The notes under the pieces were generated by a model, which saw only the letters and a program-made list of their open reading frames with translations, made no database searches and was not told the origin of the DNA. Position numbers and translations under genes: made by a program. From positions 3,711,803 to 3,775,802 of the forward strand of contig NC_087380.1 in NCBI RefSeq assembly GCF_963675165.1: DNA of 64,000 nucleotides, written 5' to 3'. This DNA is from Halichondria panicea (taxonomy: Eukaryota > Porifera > Demospongiae > Suberitida > Halichondriidae). Positions 1-11,715 of the stretch are shown here, one piece after another (the stretch's first letter is position 1; the number at the start of each line of letters is the position of its first letter).

Positions 1-41
1 GCATGCATGTGTGTGTGTGGTAACATTGACTCTCAGCGTAC

Positions 42-2729
42 CTGGGTCCCTCATGTAGTGGATCTCGTCAAATATCACCCATCCCACTTCTCGCATAACC
101 TGAGAGTGGTCGGTAGGAACATACATAATAATACACATGTTTCAGTCTCACTATTCGTATTGAAAACACCGAGGGTGCTGGTGCCTCGGTGGATGTGCCA
201 AACATAAAGCTATATACTAGCTATATTGCTAATACACTCAGCTGATGAACATTTTTGCATTAATTTTATTGCATGGAGGGAATCACAGGGAAACTCAAAT
301 AGTGGGAAATAATTGATCATGATCGCTGCTAAAAAGGATGCTGCATCAGTAGAGCCTTGCAGCTCTCTTCTCACCCTTGCAGCTACAAGTAGCTAGTGTT
401 CTAGTGCAGAGCTAACTACTAAGTAGAGTAGCAACACTCCATGGACAAGTTTGCTACGCACTCTTCTGAAATGGCTCCAATGGCATTCCAAGTGAGTAAA
501 ACTAGGTATAACTCGAGAACGAAGCATTATTTTGCAAATCTATTTTGCAAATCTACAAATTAAAATCCAAGAAAACATGACTACTGTATACCTCGCTAGT
601 GCATGCGCACCTAGGCATAATGAAAATCACAGAAATTTAATACACAGAGTGACATCCAATAAAAGTACCTAATAGATGCAGAACTATAACATGTACCCCA
701 GCATACCTCAGACCCTCGGTAGAGCATACTTCTCAGAATCTAAGGGTGAGATTGCATCCATTAGAAAAAGTGACATAAGCATTGTATTTTGCACGTACCT
801 CTGTCGTCATGACGATGCACGATGCACTGGGGTTGATGGTGACGTCGCCAGTCATTAGCCCAACGTCTTTGAACAGTTCCTGCATCTCCCGATACTTCTG
901 ATTGCTCAGGGCCTGCAGGAATAACATCATTGTATGAAAACTCGAAAGCAATCACAGATCACTAAACCATCAATCATTTCCCTTAAGCCTAACTCTTATA
1001 TGTATGAGCACTCAAATTTAGCTAACAAAACAGGCCCATAATGTATATATCTCCATGCACAGAATCTAGGAATAACTTGCTTGTAAACGATACACAATGT
1101 AAATATCATTCTTGGTGTGTCTAGCTGTACATAATCTGGGTCTCAATAAGTACCTTGATGGGTGTGGTGTAGATGACCCTCTGTGTGTCCTTGAGCGAGA
1201 GAGCAATGGCGTACTCTGCCACCACTGTCTTCCCCGCTGAGGTGTGTGCCGACACCAACACTGACTGGTAGTTCTCGATGCATCGCAGCGCCTCCTTCTG
1301 GAATGGATCCAGTACGAACGGGTACTCCTATGGGAAGGGGGAGGGGGAGGAGTTAAACAGTGGATCATAGCATAGGCACAATCACTTCCATATAAAAAAA
1401 TTGGACCGAAAATTTAAATGGCCTGACGTAATTTAGTCTGAAGCTACGGTAATTGAAGCTACGGTAATAAGTACAAGCCTTCATCATAAAGCACTATGAA
1501 GACTATGATTATAATCGGAGCCGGCCGGCCACCGCTGTGACTATTGACAACTAAGCACTAAAACTCGAGTATTGTATTACTAGGATATTTTGCTGGTGAA
1601 AAACCTTTGCGAACGAGCCAAATCAGCAGAAAAATTGACCGCTTTTGCAATCTAACTATTGCGTTCTAGCAAGGATCGCATGTAATTATATCAAAGTGAT
1701 CAACGCTCACATAATTTTCATTCTCGCAAATATTTTAGTAATATGGTACGTGAATCTGCACACACGTGCCCTAACCCTCACCTTTGCTGGAGTGGCAGAC
1801 ATTGGTTTCAATGGCTGGTATTCATAAATGGGAGGCACAGCAACCTGTACAGTACACACAAACAGATGAAGGAATTATTGTTTTGGCAAGTTTAGCACCA
1901 CACATCACTCTGTTATTAAATATACTGAAGTTTACGTATCATAGTATGCTAATGTCCCTTTTACACAACAGCTTAATTGTTGTATGCTTCTAAGAGAGAC
2001 AGCTAGTTTGAAGATGGTTGCAACACTGTTAGCACTTACCTGATGTGTACAGAGCAGTCCTTCTAGGGTGTCCACGGTGACTATCTGAGCCTGCTCTGAG
2101 AACAAGGGGGCCTTCTTCTGGGGTACAGGGAGTGCATCCAACCTGGGAGGAGGGGGAGTAGTCAATTAATACAGACCATTACGAGATACGATATACAAAT
2201 TCAGATACACTACAGACCAATAAAACCAGAAAAAATTTGGTTTTTTTGACTTCACACATTTAGGTTGGAGGCTTAAGAATTACGTCTTGTTAATGTGCAA
2301 GCTCTTGCACTAATGCTTATGAAATCTACCGTAAGACCTCGATTTAAAGGGACACACAAAAAAAGAACACATAATTATGGTGAGCACTATAAATTTATGT
2401 GGGCAAAGTATCGAAATGTCGCATATTTTAATAGAGTGTCGCCTTCTTTACACGGTAGATTAGTAGAAAGTGTACTACTGCAATTCACAATGTAAGTTAA
2501 TTATATTATTACAACCATAGTCCTACATTTCTTCCTCTTGTGAATCCTCGATCACATCATCGGCAGAAGCATTTGAGGGGCCAGCTTCACTGCCCTCCAT
2601 CACTTTAGCCTTCTTGCTAGTATCACCGCTCTTCACATTGTCTCCTCTTGATCTCTTCTTAATTTTAGGCTCCTTGGGCTCTGATGTCTCCTCAAAAACG
2701 TTGAATAAGTCGTCAGAAAACATAGCCAT
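42..2729 (-). CDS. MTREX: Exosome-associated RNA helicase MTR4, 5' part (seven exons, runs off the left edge)
   Basis: MTR4/MTREX is a Ski2-like DExH RNA helicase that feeds nuclear RNAs to the exosome as part of TRAMP-like and NEXT complexes. I assembled seven minus-strand exons: 2729-2527, 2142-2040, 1844-1782, 1327-1154, 912-799, 739-707 and 99-42. All have GT..AG borders and matching phases, giving 249 codons plus one base. The start at 2729 ([14 protein letters not shown]) matches the family N-terminus; an in-frame extension upstream is probably not used. Visible motifs are LDPFQKEA (Q-like), SAHTSAGKT (Walker A), [13 protein letters not shown] (Ia), GDVTINPSA and [11 protein letters not shown] (DExH box). 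Residues 35-67 are a charged, disordered stretch. One exon is only 33 bases. The remainder of the helicase, including the arch domain, lies left of the window. Identity is near certain; the exact start is likely. Confidence 0.95.
230..640 (-). repeat. Dispersed repeat family D, copy 1 (in an MTREX intron)
   Basis: This stretch contains the family hallmarks: GCTGATGAACATTTTTGCAT, AGAGCCTTGCAGCTCTCTTC, a block around AGAGCTAACTACTAAGTAGA, and a GCATGCGCAC end. The same blocks recur near 12.45-12.70, 49.49-49.89 and 52.88-54.38 kb and partly at 61.50-61.62 kb, in both orientations. No coding potential or tRNA-like promoter boxes were recognised, so the class is unknown. Boundaries are approximate. 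Confidence 0.7.
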
Positions 2730-2904
2730 CTTGATCAATTTCACCCACGTGGCTTTGTTTTTTGTTCGCTGATTCAGCACAATTGTGCACTTTGTGACTC
2801 TGCCCACATGGTCAACTCACTATAAATCTATGGTCAACTCCAGCTCAACTCTCTCTCTCTCTCTCTAGCTCCGAGCTCTGTGCTCTGCGATCCCTCCATC
2901 AAGC
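2730..2904. promoter_or_regulatory. Bidirectional promoter region between MTREX and ORC2
   Basis: Only 175 bases separate the divergent start codons of MTREX (2729, minus) and ORC2 (2905, plus). The gap holds a CT-dinucleotide run at about 2851-2866 and no obvious TATA box. Sharing of regulation is inferred from head-to-head spacing alone. Confidence 0.55.
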
Positions 2905-5900
2905 ATGCCAAGAGCTAGACAAGCAAGAAAGGCTCCAGCAAAGTCGAAGACAGAAGAAAGCCCAGCACCAGTAGATCTAGATACATCTATCCCAAAGCGA
3001 CCTAAACTTCTGAGCTCAGGCAGCCCCAAGGATGAAGTGACCACCCCTACTAAGATAGTGGGCTCCAGGATGAGCCGAGCCAAACATAGCGGACTGCTGG
3101 CTAAAGATCAGGAGCCAAGGTAGAGACTTCTGATGCTGTTTTTTAATCGTTTAATGCACATCAATGTGTCATCCCACTACCCTCCTCCCCCCCATCCCCA
3201 GGATGGGTCGGGCTTATGGAACTCCGTTTGCGACAAAATTCAGGCAGAATGTGATAGGCGTGTGCATCCAATATAAAATCGATTTTTGAAGATCGATTTT
3301 TAATAATCGATTTTTTACAGTTGATTTTTGATTTACACGTGAACGATCTTTGACAATCGATCTGATAATCGATTTTTGAAATTTGATAATCGATTATTGA
3401 AATTCGATTTTTGATTTTTGATAATCGATTTTTAATAATCGATTATTGAAATTCGATTTTTGATAATCGATTTTAGAACTGCTCTGTGAAGGTGGGCTGG
3501 GGGGGCCCCTGTCTAAAGCTGTATCACGTGATACTATCCTTAGAGAAATTTTGCATTGAAGATGAAGCCACTATTCAATCATGACTTCTATTCTATCTGG
3601 AATCACCAAACTCTTTCTCAGCTCTTTCTCTAAGCACACACAAGATGGCCAAATAAAACAGTGCTGGCGAGAAAGCATGCAAAAATGGGTGCACGAAGAA
3701 ACAAAATAAGTAGCAACTGAACAGTTCTAAAATTAATGATTTTTACTGTGACTTATGGCTCTCCTTTTTAATGGATCCAAAAAACAATAAAGTTTCGCTC
3801 TTGCGTTATAGTCTATCATGTGAGATAGCTAACCAAGCCAAGCTTTGATTCCAGGCCGCGGAGAAGGAGTTTGTGCATGTTCTGAGTTTCAAGGGCGGCC
3901 TAACTGTAGCCTTGAATCCATTTTAATCGGCCTGGATTCGAGGCTAGTATCAATCAATTGGGATTTTTAAAAATCGATTATCAAAAATCGAATTTCAAAA
4001 ATCGATTATCAGATCGATTGTCAAAGATCGTTCACGTGTAAATCGAAAATCAACTGTAAAAAATCGATTATTAAAAATCGATCTTCAAAAATCGATTTTA
4101 TATTGGATGCACACGCCTATCACATTCTGCCTGAATTTTGTCGCAAACGGCGTTCCATACGGGCTAACATGGGGGATTTGACCATACCCTAGGTCAATTT
4201 CCCCTTGGTGGGGGAGGATTCTATTCAAATCCTCCATTTTGCCCCAGTCAACACTTTGAGTCCCAAGCAATTGCACTCATCAATTATAAAAGAAGTCTTG
4301 GCTAGGCTATGTGCAAGGCAAGGTCAAATCCCCCAGTACGGGGCCAAAATTTCAGATCAAATTTGTCCCCCTTGTGTCGGGAGGGGGGGAGTGAGGCAAC
4401 ACATTAGATCTAGAGATAGGAACAGAATAAGTATCGAAATAGAAATAATGCGCCCCAAAAAAATTATGTTTGCGAGACTACTGTACACAAAACAAATGTA
4501 TAATATAAGCAAAAATTAATGTCGAAGGGCGATATACCGTATAGCGGGAAATGTTCGTGAGGTGCAAAATTTCGCGTTTTAGGGCAGACAGTTAACGTGG
4601 AAAATTTAAACTAGGATAAACTCCCACGCACCAGTATTTTACATACAAAGCTATTGGTGGGTGTGGTTTCCTGGCATTGAAATGCGAACCTATGAACATT
4701 TTTGCTGAGAGCTCTGGAGCCAAATAGCGGAAAAAATTTCACCCGCGAAAATTTCCCGCTATACGGTATGTTACTCAATCATATCGCAATATATATATTA
4801 TGTTACTCAATTGTTGAGCAATAATTAATTTACTGGCCACATCTAGCAAGCTATGTGAGTTTTAGTATAAATACTTACCCTTGTCACCAACAGATCTGCC
4901 GTAAGCAAGCTCCTTATGAACACTCAGTCGCTCGCTCTCCTCACCTCTCCAGCGAATGAAGACGACATCACTCGATCCAAAATAGCCATGTCCGGCAAAA
5001 AGATGTACTCCTTCACCTCTCAGGCACAGATGGGAAAGAAAGGACTCACACCAAAATTGAAAGTGAGATTCGAAGATGAAAGTCGAGTGGACTCCCCTAC
5101 CGTTTCCAATGGTCATACTACCTCACTGATTGCGGCACATGAAGGAATACAGTGCAATCAGAGAGTAAAAAAGAGTGTCCTAGTGGCCAGAAGGAGTGAA
5201 TCGGATGTAAGCTCACCCAAAAAAGAAATGGACATTGTCAAAAAGAAAACCCCAGTGCGAACGCTTAGATCCAAGAAACAAAAAGCCTTAGAATCGAGTT
5301 CTGACGAAGAAGATGTATCAAAAACTAAGGCTCCGGCTAGACAGAAGTCCAAGAGGCAAAAACCTTTGGATACAAGCTCATCTGAAGAGGAGGCAGAGAT
5401 TAAAGAAACGAAGAAAATTCCCCTTCGAGTCACGCGGAGTTCCAAGAAGCTTGTGTCAGATTCCGAAAGTGAAGCTTCAGAATTAAGTGAAGACGAAGAA
5501 TTAGCAGCTCTTGCAGCCAAGCTGAATCGAGGGGAGGTCATTGGTCCAGCTGATGAGAATACATTGGAAGACTATTTCACTTCCCATTCTAGTAAAGCCG
5601 GTATGACTTCAGATCACACACTAGCAAAACTCGCTTGCCCCAAAATGGACCAGCGTTCTGTCCAAAATGCACTGGAAGCAACTTCCTCGACCTATAGAGA
5701 AGATTCGCAAGCACTTTACAAAGAATATACTTATCTATCTCCCTACTGGCTCCATGTACTGGCCAATGGATACAATGTGTTGCTGTATGGATTGGGCTCT
5801 AAGAAACGACTTTTGGATGATTTTCGAAACAAGCATTTGCAGACGTCTTGTCATTTTGTTGTCAACGGATTTTTTCCCGGTCTGACCATGAAACAAATTC

Positions 5901-6604
5901 TGAATACTCTCAGTTCAGATTTGCTCAAACATTCTGGATCGTTCAAAAGTCTGGTTGATCAAGTGACTTTTATTTGCAACGAGCTTGAAGACAGGAAGAA
6001 AGCCACTCCCGACCGAGGCCCTCCAAAGAAACTCTTTATCATAGTCCACAATATTGATGGTCCCATGCTTCGAGGAGGCAATGCTCAAACAGTGCTGAGT
6101 CTACTAGCACAATCACCAGCCATTCATATGTTAGCCTCCATCGATCACATCAATGCTCCACTAAACTGGGACCAGAGAAAACTCTCTAAGTTTAACTGGC
6201 TTTGGCACGATGCCACAACGTACGAATTCTACCGTGATGAAACGTCTTACGAGAACTCTCTCTTAGTGCAACAAAGTGGTAGTCTGGCTCTCAGCTCTCT
6301 GACGCACGTAGTTAAGAGTCTGACACCAAACGCTAGAGGCATCTTCGAACTATTGGTCAAATACCAGCTGGAACACAAGAGTGACCAGGGAGGGGTGTAT
6401 CTCGGTATGTCTTTCCACGATTGTTACCTCAAGTGTCGCGAGAAGTTTTTGGTCAATAGTGATATGACGTTGAGGGCTCAGTTGACAGAATTCAAAGATC
6501 ACAAATTGGTGCGATCAAGAAAAGGACAGGACGGAGTTGACTATCTTTTCATCCCCATTGACAGTGGCATACTCACAGAGTTCTTAGAACAACAAAAAGA
6601 TTGA
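2905..6604 (+). CDS. ORC2: Origin recognition complex subunit 2 (two exons)
   Basis: ORC2 is a core subunit of the complex that marks replication origins and helps load the MCM helicase. The large exon (4894-6604) carries the whole conserved part: a basic/acidic tail with SSSDEE and SDSESEASELSEDEE stretches, then the AAA+-like domain starting near NVLLYGLGSKKRLLDDF, followed by VNGFFPG, ASIDHINAPLNWDQ, FNWLWHD, SYENSLLVQQSG, SLTPNARGIFELL and the C-terminal winged helix ending FLEQQKD. As usual for ORC2, the P-loop is degenerate. I join an upstream exon 2905-3119, rich in Lys/Pro with SGSPKDE, using donor AAG/GTAGAG and acceptor CAACAG/ATCTG. Both are phase 2, giving 641 residues. Without it, the first Met in the large exon is at 4916 (562 residues). 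ORC2 identity is very secure; the first exon is a phase-consistent inference. Confidence 0.93.
3215..4159. mobile_element. TIR DNA element inserted in ORC2 intron 1
   Basis: The two ends are long inverted repeats. The left end begins TATGGAACTCCGTTTGCGAC and the right end is its complement (one mismatch), followed inward by about 200 bases rich in ATCGATTTTT-type units on both arms. CGGGCT directly flanks both ends (3209-3214 and 4160-4165), a 6-bp target duplication. The 945-base interior has no transposase and includes a fragment (CGGCCTGGATTCGAGGC) shared with the element at 53.18-54.22 kb. It is therefore non-autonomous. Confidence 0.85.
4535..4768. mobile_element. MITE with TACCGTA ends
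   Basis: The inverted ends are TACCGTATAGCGGGAAAT and ATTTCCCGCTATACGGTA, and the interior is non-coding. It lies in the ORC2 intron, just upstream of the large exon. A TA target duplication is possible but cannot be separated from the terminal TA. Confidence 0.8.
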
Positions 6605-6889
6605 TATTATACATATAACTATCGACACTAATATTGTCATTCAATGAGGTCTATTATTTCTTTTTAATTAATAAGGTCTATTATATATTTCTTTTTACAG
6701 TTTTAAGACAATAATCATTACGATTGATGAAGTCGATGTATACACCAACAGTGAATTATTATAAAAATTTGATACAGTATATACGTAATTAATAATTAAT
6801 GCATGCAGGAGGAACGTAACAGTCACGTACACGTATGAATTATAATTATAGTACAGCAATAAATAAATTGAAGTACATGCATATAGTTG
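6605..6889. other. Convergent 3' gap between ORC2 and SIRT6
   Basis: This AT-rich 285-base stretch lies between two stop codons on opposite strands. No gene or clear terminator was seen. A plus-strand AATAAATAAA run near 6859 could serve as a polyadenylation signal for ORC2. Confidence 0.5.
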
Positions 6890-9800
6890 CTATAACGGTG
6901 GCACAGGTTTCGGTATATCAATGTTTAGTTTGTTCATTAATTTGTCTAAGATATCATCTACATAGCTGTGAATAATCAGGTCAGCTTGTTTGTCCTGTGA
7001 AGGAAAGAAAGAACAAGTCACCTTGAGCTGCATGCTATACGGTTTGGTATACAATATGTAGTAAGTGTTCATGAGCCAGAAGTACAGTATAATATGTATG
7101 GTATGTAGTGGTGGCATGGAGAGACAAAAAGATGGAGACAGACCCCAATGGAGTATCTCTCTTATGCGCTCTTGCTTACTATATAAAAGACAAAAAACGG
7201 GCTATTATTATAATTACTGTATTTACTTGATTAAACGCCCGGGCGTTTATTTCCTAGCAGCATCTATAGAGGGGGCGTTTAAACGAGATGGGCGCTTATT
7301 CGAAACGGGCGTTTATTGTTTTGTCTACTTCAAACTATTGCTCATCAGCAGTTATTATGCTCTTTTTGGCTGCTGCCACAGCTCTCAGCTTCAATCTTAA
7401 GTCGTAGGAGTGGTGTTACTCCCTCTGTGTCCTCTCTGCCATCATAACTATTTATTCTATGCTGCCATTGTTTCAGCTGGTTCCACGAGCTAATTCAGCT
7501 CCACCCACAGTGTCACGCCCCATACATGCGATTATTTAAGAGGGGTGTTTATTGACAAAGACAGCTTTTACCATGGGCGTTTAAACGAGATGGGCGTTTA
7601 ATCAAGGAGGGCGTTTAATCAAGTAAATACGGTATACGTAACGTATGTATGTATGTGTTACTGGAAACTCCACAGTACACTTACAGTCTAGCTTCTGCTT
7701 GTACTCACATATTGTGTTGACTGAAGATTGCAGATGACTAGTTTCCCATTCTTATGTTTCTTGGCCAATAGAGGAATTTTTCCAGCTGGCAGGATCTGCA
7801 GTGTTGTCCCAAGGCAAATACACAGGTCTGCTTGCCTGAAAGAAGAAGTGCTTTCGTATCAGTTAACAGCAGAGTACATATACATGTGTAGAAAAACTAC
7901 ATGTAGGGACGCTGCAAAAATATTATACTCACACTGTAATCGTGCCTCACAAATTTCTTACAATACAGCTAGTGGCTTCAACCCATATTACACAGATAGA
8001 CAATGACATCAGCTTGTACCTTGAGTGTAGTTCAGCTCTTTGTAGCTCCTCCACTGGTAGCTCATCTTCCCAGTCCAGAACAGTGTCTCTCAGCTTGCCT
8101 CTGGGGAAGTAGGTTTTTTATTATGATTTGTATATCACAGTGACTAAATGGAGTGTATGTACTGAATACTGAATACCGTAAGGCGGGTTATTTTTGTATG
8201 GTGGAAATTTTCGTATATTTCGTATTGAAGAGCATCATATGAAAATTATAACTACTATTCTACCTGCAATAGATTCAACGTCACTATATACATGTATATT
8301 ACAATATTTAAATGGGTCGTTCGTACGAAAATTTGCACCAATAAAAATTACCCGCTATACGGTACTTAATTAAAGCACTTGTACAGTAGGTTTGATTTTG
8401 AGATCTTTACCAAATGGTAAAAACCTGTATACTGCATGGTGTACGTGTTTTGCTTTTACCATAGTATACCTGCATCTTCCTCTAGCTCCTCCCACTAAAC
8501 ATGTGTTTCCTGTTCTCCTCAGTCCAACAGTCTTCACCGGCCTCTCCCTCACAAATTCTCTGAAAGATGATGTTACGTACTACATTCATTACACAAAATA
8601 TTATACATGTAACCGTGAATTAAGACGGCCAAAAACGTAACACAGGGCCCACCCACACCTTTAGACCATGGCTAACTACAAGTACATGTACCTGCACTTG
8701 TAGAGTCGATGCTAACTGTGCAGCAAACATTGGCCGTTCGTTTTTAACAACTAAGTACTACAATAATTATAATTATACAGTATATACCATGACAAGAGTA
8801 CAATACATGCATCCCAAACGTGTCAACCAACCAACACGTTTCTGTTATAGTGTACATTGCTATGAGCTACAACTCACCTGCCACATTTCTCACACTTCTC
8901 CATGAACATGTTTCCATGGAGCTCACATAGCTGCTCTCTGGGCAGTCCTGACTTGAGGTGGAGGCCATCCACATTCTGACTCACAATCTGAAGAATTAAC
9001 CAATTGCTGTACAATCGCACTAAAACTGAGAGCCCATGCAGCTTAAATTTCACTGTGAAACTTAGTGGTTACCGTAAGCATTCCAATTATAGAACCAGCC
9101 TCGGTTAGGACGCCCTTTTTTATAACGCCCATATACTCAAATCTTTTTTTTTGTACATTGTTTCTATAAAAATAATTATTTTTTACTGGTTCTATAATTA
9201 GAACGTTTACGGTACCCTATTTTACAGCCATTGTGATAAACTCCTAACTTGAATTACAGCAGCTTTTAGGGGAAATACAAACAACCCTATAATTAGACAC
9301 ACCTGTTTGACGATACCAGAGGTGGCTAGTGCAGTGAGGGCCCTGTGAGTGAGGGTAGGCTGGGCTTCCTCAAACTGTACGCTTGTCTCTACCTTCCTAC
9401 CTTTCTTCTCCAGTGTCCACACTCCTTTAGGACCACGGAAGTCGGGGATACCTGTCACAGGGAGGAGCATAAACCGGAAAGCAAACATCTAAAGCAAAGG
9501 GCATCATACAATAAGATTTTGGAGTATAATTTGTAGCATACATGTACGTAAATTCACACTAAATGCACGAATGCTCTGTAACTAATCTGCACTGCACCAG
9601 AGATTGTAAGCCTGGCCAGCCCACTTCAGCTAGGGATTTCCCCATCCAAGAGCACCTGAGCTACAGGGGTTTTACAAGTACTTATTGCTACAAGCCACAC
9701 GTCAACTAGGGGGTTTCCAAATATAACAAATCCTTAGAGGCTGTAAAAGTTCTCGATCCCCGTAGATATATTCAATTTTTGTACTGACCTTACGTACCTG

Positions 9801-10063
9801 CTGCGGTGCTGATTCCAGCTCCTGTGTGGACGACTATGTGCTCAGCAGCCACCACCATCTCGTGCAGGAGGCAAATCTTTTCTTCTAACTTCTCCACAGT
9901 GTCAAAAGTCTGCATTCAATTATAGTCTAGATCTAGTATGTTATATAGTGTAGTGTACAGAGTCAGTGTGTATTTAAATTACATATAGATCTAGTACCTC
10001 AGGTTGTCCACATTTTCCTTTGTTTTCATACTCAGAGAGCCTTGATGCGTAGTCAACAGACAT
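6890..10063 (-). CDS. SIRT6: Sirtuin 6, NAD-dependent deacylase (eight exons)
   Basis: SIRT6 is a chromatin-bound NAD-dependent deacylase and ADP-ribosyltransferase acting in DNA repair, telomere and metabolic gene control. Eight minus-strand exons fit with GT..AG borders and matching phases: 10063-9998, 9909-9798, 9451-9303, 8987-8878, 8559-8470, 8100-8020, 7835-7709 and 6994-6890. They give 279 residues. The N-terminus [19 protein letters not shown] matches the family and fixes the start. Motifs in order are HTGAGIST and [13 protein letters not shown] (NAD binding), [14 protein letters not shown] with the catalytic His, CEKC and later NTC...GRC supplying the four zinc cysteines, LDWED, and [15 protein letters not shown]. 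The protein ends soon after the Rossmann fold, lacking the long disordered tail of vertebrate SIRT6. Introns range from 88 to 714 bases. Identity is very secure. Confidence 0.96.
7215..7634. mobile_element. MITE with GGGCGTTTA-rich arms in the last SIRT6 intron
   Basis: The ends TACTGTATTTACTTGATTAA and TTAATCAAGTAAATACGGTA are inverted, with repeated GGGCGTTTA units inside each arm. It is non-coding, about 420 bases long. Confidence 0.75.
8174..8364. mobile_element. MITE with TACCGTA ends in a SIRT6 intron
   Basis: The inverted ends are TACCGTAAGGCGGGTTATTT and the near complement AATTACCCGCTATACGGTA. This is the same end type as the MITE at 4535-4768. Confidence 0.7.
9070..9214. mobile_element. 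MITE with TACCGTA ends in a SIRT6 intron
   Basis: This 145-base inverted-repeat element runs from TTACCGTAAG...AATTATAGAACCAG to CTGGTTCTATAATTAGAACG...TTTACGGTA. It lies between SIRT6 exons 3 and 4. Confidence 0.75.
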
Positions 10064-10410
10064 CTTGGTGCTTGTGTCTGTTTTACTGTTTGTATAGATG
10101 AAACCATAGAAACTTTTTTGATGGCAGTACAGAAAAATAGGTAAAGTGTCATCTCTGATGAAACAAGGTTGAAGGGCGTGGTCTCCAGTCTGAGCATGCT
10201 GTCTAGATCTCTGCTTGCTTATAAATAGCGCTTCTGGACAGTGGATCTGTAGCTGTAGTACTGAAGACTCGACTACCAGTACAGTGAGTCTGGGAATCGA
10301 ATATGGCTGCATGGGAAGTTCAGCTTTTTTGTTTCTACGTGGTCCCACACTTTGCACGTGCACTTCTTGAAGTTGTGCATCATAGGCGCGCAGACTTTGT
10401 GTGAGTTGAT
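10064..10410 (-). other. Possible extra SIRT6 5' exon or neighbouring exon, in frame
   Basis: Immediately upstream of the SIRT6 start, the frame stays open for about 115 codons without an ATG. The stretch begins at a good acceptor (CATTTGCAG/ATCAAC at 10410). The translation looks protein-like, for example SIPRLTVLVVESSVLQLQIH, but I do not recognise it. A donor-like AAG/GTAAAG lies only 37 bases further upstream. It could be an N-terminal extension of SIRT6, a translated leader, or part of another gene. Confidence 0.35.
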
Positions 10411-10490
10411 CTGCAAATGCCAATACAGTACAGTGTAGTTACTTTACCTTCTTGTACTAGAATATATAATATTAGACATGTAGATCTAAT

Positions 10491-11715
10491 CATAGATAGT
10501 AGAGGGAAGGGATTGGAAACATCTCAGGTGACCAATGTATTTCCCTAGAGAATTCTGACACCATGCGTGTTGCATTCCGCAAGTATTGATTGCGATTGAT
10601 TGCGAGACAGCTGCAAAGACAAAAGAGAAGAAACTGAAGAAAACTCCAGTAAGCACTGGCAGAGCTAGTATGTATGTACATTATCCATAGTAAATGTATG
10701 GTTTACATCATTTACCTAATTTATTTGATCATCAGAGGTCCATGTAGCACTATTTTACACCTATTTAGCTGGGAATTTGAAGGTATGAAACTTTGTGGGG
10801 GGATATCTTGAGCTAGGAAGTAGCCATGGTTGCTTGAGAGTGATCACAGTGTAGAGGAAGCATTGAAATATGCCTTAGGCATAGCTAAGTTGAGAATTAG
10901 GCTGTTTATTTTTTAATATTAACATAAAAGTGTGAAAAGAAGAATTCGTAAGTACGTTTGTTTGCGGGGGAGTTGCTGGTTAACAATACATTGTACATCA
11001 CTATTGTTCAGGTCTACATATTGCCTATAATGATCCCGATGTGCCTTGAGAAAAGTTTTTCCTTGCTAACCTGTATAGTTTTGGAAATATGCTAATTCAA
11101 ACTTACCCGTAAATTGCTTTCCCAGGGTACTCAGAACATCTGAGGATCTGCCAAGACCCTTTGGAAAAGTTTGGCATGCCAATGACAGAGGGAAGGGACA
11201 CTGTTATTCATTACGATTGGTCGTGCAAAAGCTGTGTAGTGACCAGATGACGGAAATACACCACTACCTAAATGTCGTCAGACTTACAAAATTATGTTTT
11301 ATGTTTGTAAACATCATCATTTCTCCATGCATCCTTTGTGATTGTGTGTATCATAATGTTAAGAAATATAAGTATGCATTCTATAATTATGGTCATGAGC
11401 TGTGCCTAGCGCCTAGTACTATACTTTTTTTTGTGGGTGCGCATGTCTTGTTCTTTGAAGGTTTGTTAAGGTATTTATAATAGGATGTGTAATTCTTCAA
11501 TGCAACAGAGAAAAGTCTCTTTCTGATGTACAGCAACCAAAGAAACTAGTTCAGATCTATGTATGTAGTAGCTAGTAGCTACAGTGGGCCAGAGACAGCT
11601 AGCTGTTCACTCTCTTTTGGCCCCAATTAAATTAACTTCCTGTCTATTTCCGGTGCGACACGCATGGGCCGCGTGAAATCCCTGTGTTTCCAATCCCTTC
11701 CCTCTACTATCTATG
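10491..11715. mobile_element. TIR element with 7-bp target duplication, copy 1
   Basis: The ends are CATAGATAGTAGAGGGAAGG and its complement CCTTCCCTCTACTATCTATG. ATCTAAT flanks both sides (10484-10490, 11716-11722). The 1.2-kb interior shows no recognisable transposase; short ORFs inside look random. A related element with the same type of ends sits at 53618-54113. Confidence 0.85.

Noticed and set aside
7-207. Plus-strand 66-codon ORF at the left edge
   Set aside because: It is antisense to the MTREX DExH-box exon and has no motif of its own.
5158-5541. Minus-strand 127-codon ORF inside ORC2
   Set aside because: It is a shadow of the Ser/Asp-rich ORC2 tail; composition mirrors the sense codons.
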